Assembly (NCBI GenBank): GCA_016209585.1 | Contig: JACQVU010000023.1 | Location: forward strand, 1-5,003 | Length of the DNA: 5,003 nucleotides | Direction: 5' to 3' | Source: Planctomycetota bacterium | GTDB taxonomy: Bacteria; Planctomycetota; UBA8742; JACQVU01 | In this document: one piece after another, positions 1-5,003 of the stretch | How positions within the stretch are numbered: position 1 is the stretch's first letter | Layout of the letters: every line of letters begins with the position of its first letter | Notes under the pieces: generated by a model | Databases searched by the model: none | Seen by the model: the letters and a program-made list of their open reading frames with translations, nothing else | What the model was told of the DNA's origin: nothing | Translations under genes and position numbers: made by a program

Positions 1-61
1 CGGCAACCGACCGGTAACACGGTGACACGGTGGTCGTCAGACCGCGCCGGTGCGTCGTCCG

Positions 62-70
62 TGGTATGAT
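62..70 (+). promoter_or_regulatory. Possible extended -10 promoter for the protease-bacillithiol operon
   Basis: TGG followed by TATGAT (65-70) matches an extended -10 element (TGn plus TATAAT) with one mismatch, and it stands out in otherwise GC-rich DNA. It would start transcription near 77, giving a leader of about 45 nt before the ATG at 121. I see no convincing -35 box at normal spacing, which an extended -10 can tolerate. This is inference from sequence alone, and other sigma factors could be used. Confidence 0.33.
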
Positions 71-110
71 CGAGGTCGCGGCCTTGAAGCCAGCAAGCAG
101 TCGGCCGCGC

Positions 111-117
111 GAGGTGA
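111..117 (+). promoter_or_regulatory. Shine-Dalgarno site of the site-2 protease gene
   Basis: GAGGTGA is a strong match to the anti-Shine-Dalgarno complement and ends three bases before the ATG at 121. It supports that ATG as the true start. Confidence 0.7.
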
Positions 118-120
118 GCG

Positions 121-1257
121 ATGTTCGGCCCCGGCTTCCGCGTCTGCACCGTCTTCGGTATCCCCATCAAGGTGGACGCCAGCTGGTTCATCGTCTTCGG
201 GCTGATCACCTGGGGGCAGTTCCAGGCCTACCAGGGCATGCGGGAGATGGCTGGACGGCCCGAAGGCAACTCGCTGGTGATGGGCATCGCCGCCGCGCTG
301 CTCCTGTTCGTCTCCGTGCTGCTGCACGAACTGGGCCACTGCGCCGTGGCGCGCGCCTACGGCATGCGCATCAACGGCATCACGCTCTTCATCCTGGGCG
401 GCGTGGCTGAAACGGCCGACGAATCCCCCCGCCCCGGCGTCGAGTTCCTGGTGGCCGTGGCTGGCCCGCTGGTGAGCGCGCTGCTGGCCGGCGCTTTCTA
501 CGCTCTCTTCCGGGCGCGGGAGATCGCGGGCTATCCCCTGCCCCCGCAGATCACGCTGGTGAGCGAGACCCTGGCCGGGGCCAACGCCGCGCTGGTGGTC
601 TTCAACATGTTGCCCGGCTTCCCCATGGATGGCGGGCGGGTGTTGCGCTCCGTGCTCTGGAAGGCCACCGGCAGCATCTACCGCGCCACGCGGGTGGCGG
701 CGGTGATCGGCCGCGGCTTCGGCATGCTGTTCATCCTCGCGGGCCTGGGGCTCACGGTCTTCACCGGCGGGGCCAACTTCCTGATGCTCTCGCTCGTCGG
801 CCTTTTTCTGCGGTTCGCGGCCGGCGCCAGCGTGCACCAACTGGTGGTCAAGCGGACGCTGGAAGGGGTGCAGGTAAGTTTCTTCATGGAGACCCACGCC
901 GACACCGTGAACCCCGACCTCTCGCTGGAGAACTTCATCGACGACCACCTTTACGTGTCGTTGCACCGCTGTTACCCCGTGGTGGCCGAGGGGTTTCTGG
1001 AGGGCGTCATTCTCAGCCAGTTCGTGGAGGCCATTCCGGCGGATCGCCGCGCCGCGATGCGGGTGCGGGACGTGATGGATGAGAACCTCATCCTCTGGAC
1101 CATCCACCCCGACACCGACGCCATTCGCGCCTACGCCCGGATGCTCGCCACCGGCCGCCCGCGCCTCATCGTCACCCGGGACGAGGAAGTGGTCGGCGTG
1201 CTCTCGCTTGAAGACATGGTGCGTTTCATGGACCTCAAGGCGCGGATGGAACTATGA
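121..1257 (+). CDS. Site-2 protease family (M50) intramembrane metalloprotease with C-terminal CBS pair
   Basis: This 378-residue polytopic membrane protein is predicted to cut substrates inside the bilayer using zinc. The zinc motif HELGH lies at residues 69-73 (ligands H69 and H73, catalytic E70). The second conserved motif NMLPGFPMDGGR is at about 162-173, with D170 the expected third ligand. LFILGGVA at about 89-96 resembles the conserved strand after the first motif in group III enzymes. Hydrophobic segments fall near 20-36, 52-80, 107-130, 148-166 and 198-232. Two CBS-like domains follow, near 250-305 and 315-372. This layout matches group III site-2 proteases such as archaeal S2P and SpoIVFB, and there is no PDZ domain as in RseP. 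CBS domains often bind adenine nucleotides, so nucleotide sensing is plausible but not shown. The start is backed by a good ribosome site, and the stop overlaps the next start as ATGA. The substrate is unknown. Confidence 0.93.
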   Translation: MFGPGFRVCTVFGIPIKVDASWFIVFGLITWGQFQAYQGMREMAGRPEGNSLVMGIAAALLLFVSVLLHELGHCAVARAYGMRINGITLFILGGVAETADESPRPGVEFLVAVAGPLVSALLAGAFYALFRAREIAGYPLPPQITLVSETLAGANAALVVFNMLPGFPMDGGRVLRSVLWKATGSIYRATRVAAVIGRGFGMLFILAGLGLTVFTGGANFLMLSLVGLFLRFAAGASVHQLVVKRTLEGVQVSFFMETHADTVNPDLSLENFIDDHLYVSLHRCYPVVAEGFLEGVILSQFVEAIPADRRAAMRVRDVMDENLILWTIHPDTDAIRAYARMLATGRPRLIVTRDEEVVGVLSLEDMVRFMDLKARMEL

Positions 1258-2033
1258 CCTCCACCCCCGCCGCGCCACGCTCCCGAACGGGCGGCCTGGA
1301 CCTCCTGGCCGTGGGCCCCCATCCCGACGACGTGGAAATCTGCGCCGGCGGGTTGATCATCCTCTCCGTGCGTCGCGGCTACCGCGTTGGCGTGCTCGAC
1401 CTCACCGCCGGCGAGGCGGGAACCCGCGGCACGACCGCGACCCGTGCCCAGGAAGCCGCCGCCGCGGCCGAAGTGATGGGCGTGGCCGCGCGCGAGTGCC
1501 TCGGCCTGCCGGACGGCGGCCTGGCCATGGACCGCGGCTTCATCCGCTCCCTGGTTGAGGCGATCCGGCGCATGCGGCCCCGGGTGATCGTCACCAACTT
1601 CCCGGACGACGACCACCCCGACCACGTCTGGGCCGGCCGCTTGGTGAAAGAGGCGGCGCACCACGCCGGCAAGCCCCGCTTCGCCGCCGCCGGCGAACCG
1701 CACGAGACCGCGCGCATCATGTACTACGAGGGGCGCCGGCCGGCCTTCGTCCCGTCGCTCATCGTCGACGTCACCGAGGCCATGGAGCGGAAACGAGCCG
1801 CCGTGCGCTGCCACGCCTCGCAACTGCTCACGGCGGCGGAGGGCGCCGGGCGGGAGACCTTCCTCTCCAGCCCGCGCTTCGAGGAGTGGTGGCTCGGCCG
1901 CCACTCATACCACGGCGCGCTCATCGGCGCGCGCTACGGCGAGGCCTACTGGATCGACCGCCCGCCGCCGGTGGCCGATCCGCTGGCACTTTTCCCGGCG
2001 CCCCTGCGCCCGGTGTTGAAACCGGCGCCGTAG
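1254..2033 (+). CDS. bshB1: Bacillithiol biosynthesis deacetylase BshB1 (PIG-L family)
   Basis: This is a predicted cytoplasmic zinc deacetylase of 259 residues that removes the acetyl group from GlcNAc-malate to give GlcN-malate, the second step of bacillithiol synthesis. PHPDDVE is at residues 22-28: H23 and D26 are the expected zinc ligands and D25 the general base. HPDH at 121-124 supplies the third ligand, H124. The stretch TAGEAGTRGT (51-60) and the following LGLPDG (83-88) are typical of the BshB1 branch rather than generic PIG-L proteins. C-terminal GARYGEAYWI (225-234) also fits the family. The protein is slightly longer than the usual 235-240 residues, through a short N-terminal lead and a proline-rich tail. 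Its ATG overlaps the protease stop by four bases and has only a weak ribosome site, so translational coupling is likely. The bshA homologue 76 bases downstream strengthens the call. The alternative would be another LmbE-like N-acetylglucosamine deacetylase. Confidence 0.9.
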   Translation: MTSTPAAPRSRTGGLDLLAVGPHPDDVEICAGGLIILSVRRGYRVGVLDLTAGEAGTRGTTATRAQEAAAAAEVMGVAARECLGLPDGGLAMDRGFIRSLVEAIRRMRPRVIVTNFPDDDHPDHVWAGRLVKEAAHHAGKPRFAAAGEPHETARIMYYEGRRPAFVPSLIVDVTEAMERKRAAVRCHASQLLTAAEGAGRETFLSSPRFEEWWLGRHSYHGALIGARYGEAYWIDRPPPVADPLALFPAPLRPVLKPAP

Positions 2034-2049
2034 ACAATCAAGGCCCCGC

Positions 2050-2084
2050 CCGTCGCCGGATGCCCCGGCCGGTTCTCGCGACGG
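2050..2084 (+). other. Possible intercistronic hairpin between bshB1 and bshA
   Basis: CCGTCGC (2050-2056) can pair with GCGACGG (2078-2084) to form a 7-bp GC-rich stem. The loop of 21 bases itself contains the palindrome CCGGCCGG. It lies in the only gap inside the operon, just upstream of the bshA ribosome site. There is no T-run after it, so a strong intrinsic terminator is unlikely. It could affect message processing or stability, or be chance in such GC-rich DNA. Confidence 0.25.
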
Positions 2085-2096
2085 CGTGCCGAAACC

Positions 2097-2100
2097 GGAG
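2097..2100 (+). promoter_or_regulatory. Shine-Dalgarno site that decides the bshA start
   Basis: GGAG sits nine bases before the ATG at 2110. An in-frame GTG at 2086 would add eight residues but has no ribosome site before it, and BshA proteins normally begin just before the LRIGIVCYP strand. The ATG is therefore preferred. Confidence 0.55.
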
Positions 2101-2109
2101 TGGACCGCC

Positions 2110-3321
2110 ATGGCCCCTTCCCCCGCCCTGCGCATCGGCATCGTCTGTTATCCCACCCACGGTGGCAGCGGCGTCGTGGCCACGGAACTCGGCCTGGGCC
2201 TGGCGGAGCGCGGCCACGAGGTCCACTTCATCGCGTACGACACGCCGGTCCGTCTGCCGCACTTCGCGCCGCGCGTCCACCTTCACGAGGTCGAGGTGCG
2301 GCCCTATCCGCTCTTTCGCCACCCGCCCTACACGCTGGCGCTGACGTCGAAGATCGTCGACGTCCACGAACGCTTTCACCTCGACCTGGTCCATTCCCAC
2401 TACGCCGTGCCTCACGCCGTCTCCGTCTACCTGGCGCGCGAAATGGTGCCGGAGCGTCCGCTGCGCGTGATCACCACGCTCCACGGCACCGACATCACCC
2501 TCATCGGCATGGACCCCTCCTACCAGCGCGTCACCTGCCACGCCCTGGAGCGATCCTGCGCCGTCACCGCCGTCAGCCAGTTCCTGCGCCGGCGGGCGAT
2601 CGAAGAGTGCGGCTGTTCGTACCCCATCGAGGTCATTCCGAACTTCGTCGACACCACGCGCTTCGCCCCCGGCGACGCCGCCGGTCCGCGCGCCACGCTG
2701 GCGCCGGGGGGCGAGCTGCTGATCGGCCACCTCTCGAACTTCCGAGAGGTGAAGCGGTTGCCCGACCTGGTGGAGGTTTTCCGGATCGTGCGCGAGAGCG
2801 TCCCCGCGCGGCTCGTGCTGGTGGGCGACGGCCCGGAAATGGCTCGCGTGGAGCGGCTGGTGGATCGCCACGGCCTGCGCGACCACGTGGTCTTCGCGGG
2901 GTTCCAGGACGCCGTCGAGGAACTCCTGCGCGCCCTGGACCTTTTCATCCTCCCCAGCGAGCACGAGAGTTTCGGCCTCGCCGCCCTCGAAGCCATGGCC
3001 TGCGCCGTTCCCGTCATCGCCACCGGCGGCAGTGGTCTTGACGAAGTGATCCAGGACGGCGTCTCTGGCCTCCTGTTCCCCGTGGGCGACGTGCGGGCCA
3101 TGGCCAGCCACGCCGTTCGCCTGCTCACGGATGCCCCCGCCCGCCGCGCGATGGGCGCGTCCGCCCGCGGCCGGGCGGTGGAAGCGTTCCCGCGCGCCCG
3201 CATCATCACCCAGTACGAGGAATTCTATCGCCGGGTGCTGGCGTCGCCCGCGCGCGCAAGCCCGCCCTGTGATGCCACCCGGCCGCTTTCACCCATTGAT
3301 CGGCCGCCCGGCGCCGGGTAG
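2110..3321 (+). CDS. bshA: N-acetyl-alpha-D-glucosaminyl L-malate synthase BshA (GT4 glycosyltransferase)
   Basis: This cytoplasmic retaining glycosyltransferase of 403 residues (from the ATG at 2110) is predicted to transfer GlcNAc from UDP-GlcNAc to L-malate, the first committed step of bacillithiol synthesis. The N-terminal Rossmann domain opens with RIGIVCYPTHGGSGVVATEL (8-27), a hallmark of BshA. It continues with HSHYAVPHAVSVYLA (95-109) and TLHGTDITLIG (123-133), all closely matching the remembered Bacillus protein. The C-terminal domain has LSNFREVKR (208-216), VGDGPE (238-243) and ESFGLAALEAMACAVP (286-301), where E286 and E294 form the EX7E motif of GT4 enzymes. Family length is about 375-385 residues. 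The extra 25 or so at the end are proline- and alanine-rich, without domain character. It lies 76 bases after bshB1 on the same strand, so one operon is likely. Other GT4 enzymes are less likely given the BshA-specific motifs. Confidence 0.93.
   Translation: MAPSPALRIGIVCYPTHGGSGVVATELGLGLAERGHEVHFIAYDTPVRLPHFAPRVHLHEVEVRPYPLFRHPPYTLALTSKIVDVHERFHLDLVHSHYAVPHAVSVYLAREMVPERPLRVITTLHGTDITLIGMDPSYQRVTCHALERSCAVTAVSQFLRRRAIEECGCSYPIEVIPNFVDTTRFAPGDAAGPRATLAPGGELLIGHLSNFREVKRLPDLVEVFRIVRESVPARLVLVGDGPEMARVERLVDRHGLRDHVVFAGFQDAVEELLRALDLFILPSEHESFGLAALEAMACAVPVIATGGSGLDEVIQDGVSGLLFPVGDVRAMASHAVRLLTDAPARRAMGASARGRAVEAFPRARIITQYEEFYRRVLASPARASPPCDATRPLSPIDRPPGAG
3307..3318. other. Perfect 12-base palindrome at the end of bshA
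   Basis: CCCGGCGCCGGG reads the same on both strands and ends directly at the bshA stop codon. It could fold into a short, very stable hairpin. No T-run follows, so it is at best a weak or factor-assisted terminator. Chance is possible because the coding sequence here is almost pure G and C. Confidence 0.25.
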
Positions 3322-3343
3322 AGTTCCCCTGCGGCTCGCGCTT

Positions 3344-3372
3344 AGAACCTGTTTCAGACTGAAATAGGTTCT
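3344..3372. repeat. Near-perfect 14-bp inverted repeat with one-base spacer
   Basis: The left arm AGAACCTGTTTCAG (3344-3357) and right arm CTGAAATAGGTTCT (3359-3372) are reverse complements except for one G-T pair. A single A separates them. The element is AT-richer than everything to its left and lies 22 bases after the bshA stop. It can be read as a terminator stem (though only TTAGTGG follows, no U tract), as two abutted transposon ends or a miniature element remnant, or as a protein-binding palindrome. The structure is directly visible and the role is not. Confidence 0.6.
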
Positions 3373-3397
3373 TAGTGGTCAGTTGCTAGTTTGTAAT
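3369..3397 (+). promoter_or_regulatory. Weak candidate promoter for the methylase gene
   Basis: TTCTTA (3369-3374) and TGTAAT (3392-3397), separated by 17 bases, are a poor -35 and a fair -10 match. They lie in the only AT-rich stretch before the methylase start, which is about 88 bases downstream. The -35 overlaps the right arm of the inverted repeat, so a protein bound there could repress it. This is speculative, since any AT-rich stretch gives such matches. Confidence 0.22.
3374..3394 (+). repeat. Imperfect heptamer repeat, three units
   Basis: AGTGGTC, AGTTGCT and AGTTTGT follow one another directly, all starting with AGT and spaced seven bases apart. The units are diverged, so this may be a decayed short tandem repeat of the kind found in bacterial intergenic DNA, or chance. 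Confidence 0.35.
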
Positions 3398-3417
3398 TTT
3401 CCCGTGAGGGCGTCGAT

Positions 3418-3438
3418 TTCGACCGCCTTGCGGTGGAA
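3418..3438 (+). other. Small hairpin before the methylase start
   Basis: Bases 3418-3426 can pair with 3430-3438 around a CTT loop, with one G-G mismatch; the core is ACCGC-CTT-GCGGT. Just upstream, CCC-GTGA-GGG (3401-3410) could form a three-bp stem with a GNRA-type tetraloop. The 163-base stretch 3322-3484 shows no convincing gene, and these are the remaining structures I see in it. Confidence 0.25.
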
Positions 3439-3484
3439 CTGCAAACCCGCCGCCTGACCCCTGATGACCGCCGACCGCCGGGGC

Positions 3485-5003
3485 ATGGATTCCGTCGAGC
3501 AATATCTCACCGATCTGCGCGATATCCGTTCTTCCGGAGCCGCCGTCGCGGAAACGTCCTACTACTCCGCATTGGCGAACCTCCTCAACGACGTGGGCGT
3601 TTCGCTCACGCCCGCGGTGCGGTGCGTGATGCAGGTCGCCAATCGCGGCGCGGGCCTGCCCGATGGCGGGTTGTTCACGGCGGAGCAGAATCAGCCGGTC
3701 GGGACGGGCGCGCCGCTTGAAGGGCAAATGCCCAGCCGCGGAGTCATCGAAATCAAAGGGCTTGCCGAGGAAGTGACCACCATCGCGGGGTCCGCGCAGG
3801 TGAAGCGCTACGCCGCCAAGTACGGCCCCGTGCTGGTGACGAACTACCGCGACTTCCTGCTGCTGGGCGCTGATGCCGCCGGCAGCCCGTTGCCCCAGGA
3901 GCGGTTCACGCTGGCGGGTGACGAAGAGACGTTCTGGCGTATCGCGGCGCATCCGAAGGCCGCAGCGCAGCGGCTTGGCGGGCGCTTGGTTGAATACCTG
4001 AAGCGCGTGATGCTTTCCGTCGCGCCGCTGGCGGATCCGCGCGACGTGGCGTGGTTTCTGGCGTCGTACGCGAGGGACGCGAAGGGGCGGGTGGATGAGA
4101 GGAAGGGGCTTCCTGTTCTCGCACAGATGCGCATGGCCATCGAAGCATCCCTCGGGCTTGAGTTTCAAGAGACCGCAGAAGGTGAAGAAGCGGGCGCTGG
4201 AAGGCGAGGAAGGTCGTCACCATCGCGCCAGCGCGCTGACTCTGAGAAGGGTGAGCGTTTTTTCCGCTCCACGCTGGTCCAAACGCTCTTTTACGGGGTC
4301 TTCTCCGCATGGGTTCTGTGGCACCGCGAGCGGGCGGATCGCACGGACCGCTTCGACTGGAAAACCGCGGGGTGGACACTTCGAGTGCCGTTCATTCGAG
4401 ATCTGTACGAGCACCTCGCCACGCCGTCGAAACTCGGCGCGCTGGGCCTTGTCGAAGTTCTTGACTGGACGAATGCGGCGCTGAATCGTGTCAATCGTGG
4501 AGAGTTCTTCGCCCGGTTCCTGGAAGAGCACGCGGTTCAGTACTTTTACGAGCCGTTCCTCGAAGCCTTCGATCCCGATTTGCGCAGGGAGTACGGCGTT
4601 TGGTACACGCCGCCCGAAATCGTCAAGTTTCAAGTAGACCGCGTGGACGCCGTCCTTCGAGAAGAACTGGGGCTGAGCGACGGCTTGGCGGATCCAAGCG
4701 TCGTGATCCTCGATCCCTGTTGCGGCACGGGGGCGTACCTCGTCGAAGTGCTGCGCCGCATCGCCGAGACGTTGCGGAGGAACGGCGGAGACGCCTTGGT
4801 CGCAGCCGACCTCAAGAAAGCCGCCACGACCCGGGTGTTCGGGTTCGAGATTCTCTCCGCACCGTTTGTGATCGCCCATCTGCAGATCGGCCTCCTTCTG
4901 CACAACTACTCCGCGCCACTTTCGTCGAATGGCGGCGACTATGAGCGAGTGGGCGTGTACTTCACGAACGCGCTCACCGGCTGGAATGGGAAAAGGCCGC
5001 CCG
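3485..5003 (+). CDS. N-6 DNA methylase with N-terminal PD-(D/E)xK nuclease signature (type IIG-like restriction-modification enzyme), 3' end outside window
   Basis: The frame stays open from 3458 to the window end, giving 506 residues from the ATG at 3485. The protein is predicted to methylate adenine at N6 using S-adenosylmethionine and probably also to cleave DNA. Residues 55-63 (GAGLPDGGL) with E89-I-K91 form a PD-ExK pattern. QVKRY at 105-109 fits the QxxxY motif of RecB-like nucleases. A charged linker at about 229-256 precedes a helical region, including STLVQTLFYGVFSAWVLW (262-279). YGVWYTPPEIV (370-380) matches motif X and ILDPCCGTGAYLVEVL (408-423) matches motif I of gamma-class N6 methylases. 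Motif IV (NPPY-like) and the target-recognition domain are not reached. An in-frame ATG at 3464 would add seven residues, and neither start has a clear ribosome site. The later one fits the MDSVEQYL opening better. More codons end in A or T than in the genes to the left, which suggests transfer. Alternatives are a BREX- or DISARM-type methylase, made less likely by the nuclease signature. Confidence 0.88.
   Translation, partial: MDSVEQYLTDLRDIRSSGAAVAETSYYSALANLLNDVGVSLTPAVRCVMQVANRGAGLPDGGLFTAEQNQPVGTGAPLEGQMPSRGVIEIKGLAEEVTTIAGSAQVKRYAAKYGPVLVTNYRDFLLLGADAAGSPLPQERFTLAGDEETFWRIAAHPKAAAQRLGGRLVEYLKRVMLSVAPLADPRDVAWFLASYARDAKGRVDERKGLPVLAQMRMAIEASLGLEFQETAEGEEAGAGRRGRSSPSRQRADSEKGERFFRSTLVQTLFYGVFSAWVLWHRERADRTDRFDWKTAGWTLRVPFIRDLYEHLATPSKLGALGLVEVLDWTNAALNRVNRGEFFARFLEEHAVQYFYEPFLEAFDPDLRREYGVWYTPPEIVKFQVDRVDAVLREELGLSDGLADPSVVILDPCCGTGAYLVEVLRRIAETLRRNGGDALVAADLKKAATTRVFGFEILSAPFVIAHLQIGLLLHNYSAPLSSNGGDYERVGVYFTNALTGWNGKRPP

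Noticed and set aside
37..1107. 356-codon open frame on the - strand opposite the protease gene
   Set aside because: It is rich in His, Gly, Glu, Ala and Arg without motifs, typical of the antisense of a high-GC gene. The + strand frame has unmistakable protease motifs.
1131..1904. 257-codon open frame on the - strand opposite bshB1
   Set aside because: Its composition is a shadow of the GC-rich coding strand and it has no recognisable domain; bshB1 motifs fill the other strand.
2100..3041. 313-codon + strand frame inside bshA
   Set aside because: The product is almost entirely Arg, Pro, Ala, Gly and His, an out-of-frame artefact of high GC content.
2038..3111. 357-codon open frame on the - strand opposite bshA
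   Set aside because: It has no motifs and a low-complexity composition, and BshA motifs run through the whole + strand frame.
3131..3367. Small + strand frame overlapping the bshA end and entering the inverted repeat
   Set aside because: It is Arg- and Pro-rich with no plausible start context, and its stop merely falls within the repeat.
3386..4168. 260-codon open frame on the - strand across the junction and the methylase 5' end
   Set aside because: No recognisable motif; it is antisense to the nuclease signature of the methylase gene, which reads through without a break.
3485..4300. Possibility that the methylase gene is frameshifted or broken
   Set aside because: Translating codon by codon from 3485 to 5002 gave one uninterrupted frame with all expected motifs in order.
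4217..4903. 228-codon open frame on the - strand opposite the methylase core
   Set aside because: It is antisense to methylase motifs X and I, and its protein shows no family features.

Overview
The window holds three tightly packed, very GC-rich genes on the + strand, an AT-richer junction of about 140 bases, and the first half of a fourth + strand gene that runs off the right edge. No tRNA, rRNA, CRISPR array or intact insertion sequence is visible. Genes 1-3 strongly prefer codons ending in G or C. Genes 2 and 3 encode bacillithiol enzymes, and bacillithiol is known from Firmicutes, Deinococcus, Bacteroidetes and several high-GC, poorly cultured phyla. The combination suggests a high-GC, bacillithiol-making bacterium outside the Firmicutes, but the sequence does not fix the phylum.

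Left part (121-3321): a membrane site-2 protease of the M50 family with two C-terminal CBS domains overlaps by four bases (ATGA) a BshB1-type PIG-L deacetylase. After a gap of 76 bases comes a BshA-type glycosyltransferase. BshA joins GlcNAc from UDP-GlcNAc to L-malate, and BshB1 removes the acetyl group. The third enzyme, BshC, which adds cysteine, is not in the window. The layout suggests one transcript starting near an extended -10 motif at 62-70. What the protease does beside a thiol pathway is unknown.

Junction (3322-3484): here base composition changes abruptly. It carries a 14-bp inverted repeat with an almost absent loop, then an imperfect 7-base-period repeat in an AT-rich stretch, then small hairpins and three copies of GACCGCC just before the next start. 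This looks like an old insertion boundary and may also supply a terminator or promoter.

Right part (3485 to edge): the 5' half of a large single-chain DNA methylase. The N terminus has a PD-(D/E)xK nuclease signature followed by a QxxxY motif. A charged low-complexity linker then leads to an N6-adenine methyltransferase core with motifs X and I. This is best read as a type IIG-like restriction-modification enzyme, or a related defence methylase, that was probably acquired horizontally. Its catalytic motif IV and target-recognition region lie outside the window.
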